Below, in pieces: positions 63,871 to 64,000 of a DNA stretch of 64,000 bases. The notes beneath the pieces were generated by a model. It saw only the letters and a program-made list of their open reading frames with translations. It was not told the origin of the DNA and searched no databases. The stretch is from CAVSUR01 sp963846005 (GTDB lineage: Bacteria > Actinomycetota > Actinomycetes > Streptosporangiales > Streptosporangiaceae). The DNA is taken from assembly GCA_963846005.1 (NCBI GenBank), contig CAWJUH010000004.1:62001-126000 (forward strand), written 5' to 3'. Numbering within the stretch: the first letter of the stretch is position 1; each line of letters opens with the position of its first letter. Position numbers and translations under genes: made by a program.

Positions 63871-64000
63871 TGGCCGGGCGCCGGCCGCGGCCCGCCGCGG
63901 CGGCCCTGCCGGGCCCGCCGCTGCGCCGACGGCTCGTGCCGCAGGTACCCGGCCGTCCGCATCAGGAACTCCGCGTAGGTGTCCGGCGGCGTGGCCGGCT
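63867..64000 (-). CDS. C-terminal fragment of an unidentified protein (runs off the window)
   Basis: The last 43 residues of a leftward gene are visible: TPPDTYAEFLMRTAGYLRHE, then PSAQRRARQGRRGGPRPAPG and H before TGA at 63867. The helical part followed by a basic Arg/Pro tail is coding-like in third-position composition. Its stop overlaps the TTG of the dipeptidase gene, which indicates an operon. The family cannot be told from the fragment. Confidence 0.5.
   Translation of the reverse strand, partial: PATPPDTYAEFLMRTAGYLRHEPSAQRRARQGRRGGPRPAPGH

Overview
The window is about 64 kb of very GC-rich DNA (third codon positions almost all G or C) with actinomycete hallmarks: mycothiol synthase (MshD), BldC, the 32-residue ribosomal protein bS22, a Rex-headed haem operon, MurT/GatD, a Nur-like Fur regulator, System II cytochrome c maturation genes and the sulfurtransferase/DUF1416 pair. 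It looks like a Streptomyces/Streptosporangiales-grade filamentous actinobacterium; I cannot name a genus. No rRNA, tRNA, CRISPR array or prophage was seen. Bases 1-130 hold nothing I can assign.

Layout. 0.1-5.3 kb: mfd, a SurA-like lipoprotein and a frameshifted mazG. 5.5-9.8 kb: an APS-kinase fusion, DUF4229, bldC and a HEIGH metallopeptidase with a low-complexity N-terminus. 10.3-14.6 kb: resB/ccsB with a TlpA-type thioredoxin and a histidine phosphatase, but no ccdA. 14.8-22.9 kb: tetrapyrrole synthesis, all leftward: glutaredoxin, rex, hemA, hemC, cobA-hemD fusion, hemB, prim-pol, hemL, with 4-nt overlaps from rex through hemD and a Rex operator in front of rex. 22.9-31 kb: housekeeping genes (HAD phosphatase, acyltransferase, bS22, HTH protein, proC, proline dehydrogenase, YgfZ, Fur/Nur), with a repeat-rich gap at 28.1-28.4 kb. 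31.0-31.33 kb: a short ORF behind a strong ribosome binding site, ending at a branched terminator. 31.5-35.6 kb: a secreted G1 peptidase, nitrobindin, DsrE, gatD and murT.

35.6-47.0 kb is the accessory part. It holds a HerA-like ATPase, an IS110-family insertion with a broken transposase, a PhzF isomerase, a perfect 19-bp hairpin, and an overlapping pair of large membrane proteins that resemble VirD4/TraG coupling proteins but lack a recognisable P-loop. A GntR regulator heads the group. 47.1-51.2 kb is a phosphate transport locus in the order pstB, pstS, pstC, pstA. 51.4-55.4 kb has a sulfurtransferase/thioredoxin cluster and moaD-sigma-anti-sigma. 55.5-57.3 kb has a winged-helix regulator overlapping mshD. 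57.3-64 kb has a gamma carbonic anhydrase, a DivIVA-like coiled coil, a repeat-expanded sensor kinase, Ppx/GppA and an M19 dipeptidase.

A recurring feature is single-base frame disruption in otherwise conserved genes (mazG, a PLDc_N protein, gatD, the HerA ATPase, PhzF, the IS110 transposase, the DivIVA tail, the sensor kinase and others). So many in one window suggests uncorrected assembly indels in GC runs rather than mass gene decay. Where the intended frame is clear I give the inferred gene extent and say where the uncorrected frame would run.
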